From Deltaproteobacteria bacterium (GTDB lineage: Bacteria > Desulfobacterota > Desulfobacteria > Desulfobacterales > Desulfatirhabdiaceae), in contig JAPLJE010000618.1 in NCBI GenBank assembly GCA_026388755.1, positions 1 through 14,591 of the forward strand: a DNA stretch of 14,591 nucleotides. Reading direction: 5' to 3'. The number at the start of each line of letters is the position of its first letter. Positions within the stretch are counted from its first letter, which is position 1. The translations under genes and the position numbers were made by a program. Positions 14,070 to 14,591 of this stretch are shown one piece after another. Below the pieces are notes generated by a model. It worked only from the letters and a program-made list of their open reading frames with translations. It ran no database searches and was not told the DNA's origin.

Positions 14070-14591
14070 ATGTTGACCGTAGGGATTGATATTGGCTCGA
14101 TTACCGCCAAGGCGGCGGTCATGCGGGATGGAAAAATTCTGGCGGTCCGGATCCTTCGTACCGGATATAATGCCAAAAACGCCGGGGATCAGCTCTTTGA
14201 AGGAATCATATCCGGTCTTGGCCTGAATCCCTCCGACATTCAGAGAATCGTTGCCACAGGATACGGCCGGAAAAGCATCACGTTTGCGGATCAGGCGGTC
14301 ACTGAAATCACATGCCATGCCGCGGGTGCCCGTTATATGAATTCCGAGATCCGCTCCGTCATCGATATCGGAGGCCAGGACAGCAAGGTCATTCTCCTGG
14401 ATGAAACCGGCCGGGTCAAGGACTTTGCCATGAATGACAAATGTGCTGCCGGAACCGGCAGATTCCTGGAGGTCATGGCCAGGGCGCTGGAGGTGGAAAT
14501 CTCGGATTTTGGCAGCCTATCGCTTTCCGCCGATCATCCGGCATCCATCAGCAGTCTGTGCACGGTATTTGCGGAATCCGAGGTCATTTCA
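14070..14591 (+). CDS. ATP-dependent CoA-enzyme activase, HgdC/BcrD/BadG type (3' end outside window)
   Basis: This is the ATPase that injects a low-potential electron into the dehydratase/reductase encoded just upstream. The visible 174 residues contain the ASKHA ATP-binding signatures: phosphate-1 loop GIDIGSITAKAAV (5-17), ATGYGRKSI (62-70) and phosphate-2 loop DIGGQDSKVI (99-108). They also contain both cysteines that in family members hold a single [4Fe-4S] cluster at the homodimer interface: C125 in MNDKCAAGTGRFLE and C164 in SSLCTVFAESE. Family members of this short type are about 260 residues, so perhaps a third is missing; a longer multi-domain relative cannot be excluded from the visible part. 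ATG 14070 lies 3 nt after the upstream stop, so translation is probably coupled. It is intact as far as it can be seen. Confidence 0.92.
   Translation, partial: MLTVGIDIGSITAKAAVMRDGKILAVRILRTGYNAKNAGDQLFEGIISGLGLNPSDIQRIVATGYGRKSITFADQAVTEITCHAAGARYMNSEIRSVIDIGGQDSKVILLDETGRVKDFAMNDKCAAGTGRFLEVMARALEVEISDFGSLSLSADHPASISSLCTVFAESEVIS

Noticed and set aside
13443..14318. Long open frame (291 residues) on the minus strand
   Set aside because: It lies opposite the well-supported dehydratase-subunit and activase genes and its translation has no recognisable motif, so it is a mirror of their codon bias.
1..14591. CRISPR array, tRNA or rRNA genes
   Set aside because: Reading both strands I found no regularly spaced direct repeats and no cloverleaf or rRNA-like sequence.

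Overview
The gene content points to an anaerobic, Gram-negative, mesophilic deltaproteobacterium (Desulfobacterota, for example a Desulfosarcina/Desulfococcus-type sulfate reducer). The reasons are a type VI secretion (T6SS) cluster with an outer-membrane lipoprotein, an oxygen-sensitive 2-hydroxyacyl-CoA dehydratase/benzoyl-CoA reductase-type enzyme with its activase, and a repeat element built around a TCGTCATTGC palindrome. This assignment is inference from content, not from a marker gene.

Left part (1-4975, minus strand). This is the leading end of a T6SS operon. Reading leftwards it holds: a strong-looking sigma70-type promoter (4947-4975); a 710-residue unnamed protein with two Cys-rich zinc-ribbon-like clusters and a C-terminal array of seven T-x-x-hydrophobic motifs; a 241-residue protein matching the C-terminal domain of the T6SS FHA protein (TagH/Fha1) but lacking the FHA domain; the lipoprotein TssJ; and the baseplate protein TssK, which runs off the window. 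Threonine phosphorylation read by FHA domains is a known way of controlling T6SS, so the motif array may be a phospho-docking platform.

Middle (5157-7212, plus strand). A threonyl-tRNA synthetase gene (thrS) has a recognisable promoter but is broken twice: by an in-frame TAA in place of a conserved Glu codon, and by a deletion of about 59 nt that removes motif 3 and the third zinc ligand. The rest is well preserved, so inactivation looks recent, and a working ThrRS must exist elsewhere.

Right-middle (7275-11947, minus strand). A two-gene operon with an ATGA overlap encodes a winged-helix-like protein and a 1242-residue fusion of an AAA-type ATPase, a RecB/Cas4-type PD-(D/E)XK nuclease and an FtsK/HerA-type DNA translocase. 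All catalytic motifs appear intact. I know no named system with this architecture. It is the best candidate here for an undescribed DNA-processing or anti-phage system.

A nested inverted repeat of about 126 bp (11979-12104), MITE/REP-like, separates this operon from the divergent right-hand operon.

Right end (12133-14591, plus strand). elbB (DJ-1/PfpI superfamily), a 2-hydroxyacyl-CoA dehydratase/benzoyl-CoA reductase-type subunit and its ATP-dependent activase (cut by the window edge) are tightly packed and probably form one metabolic operon.
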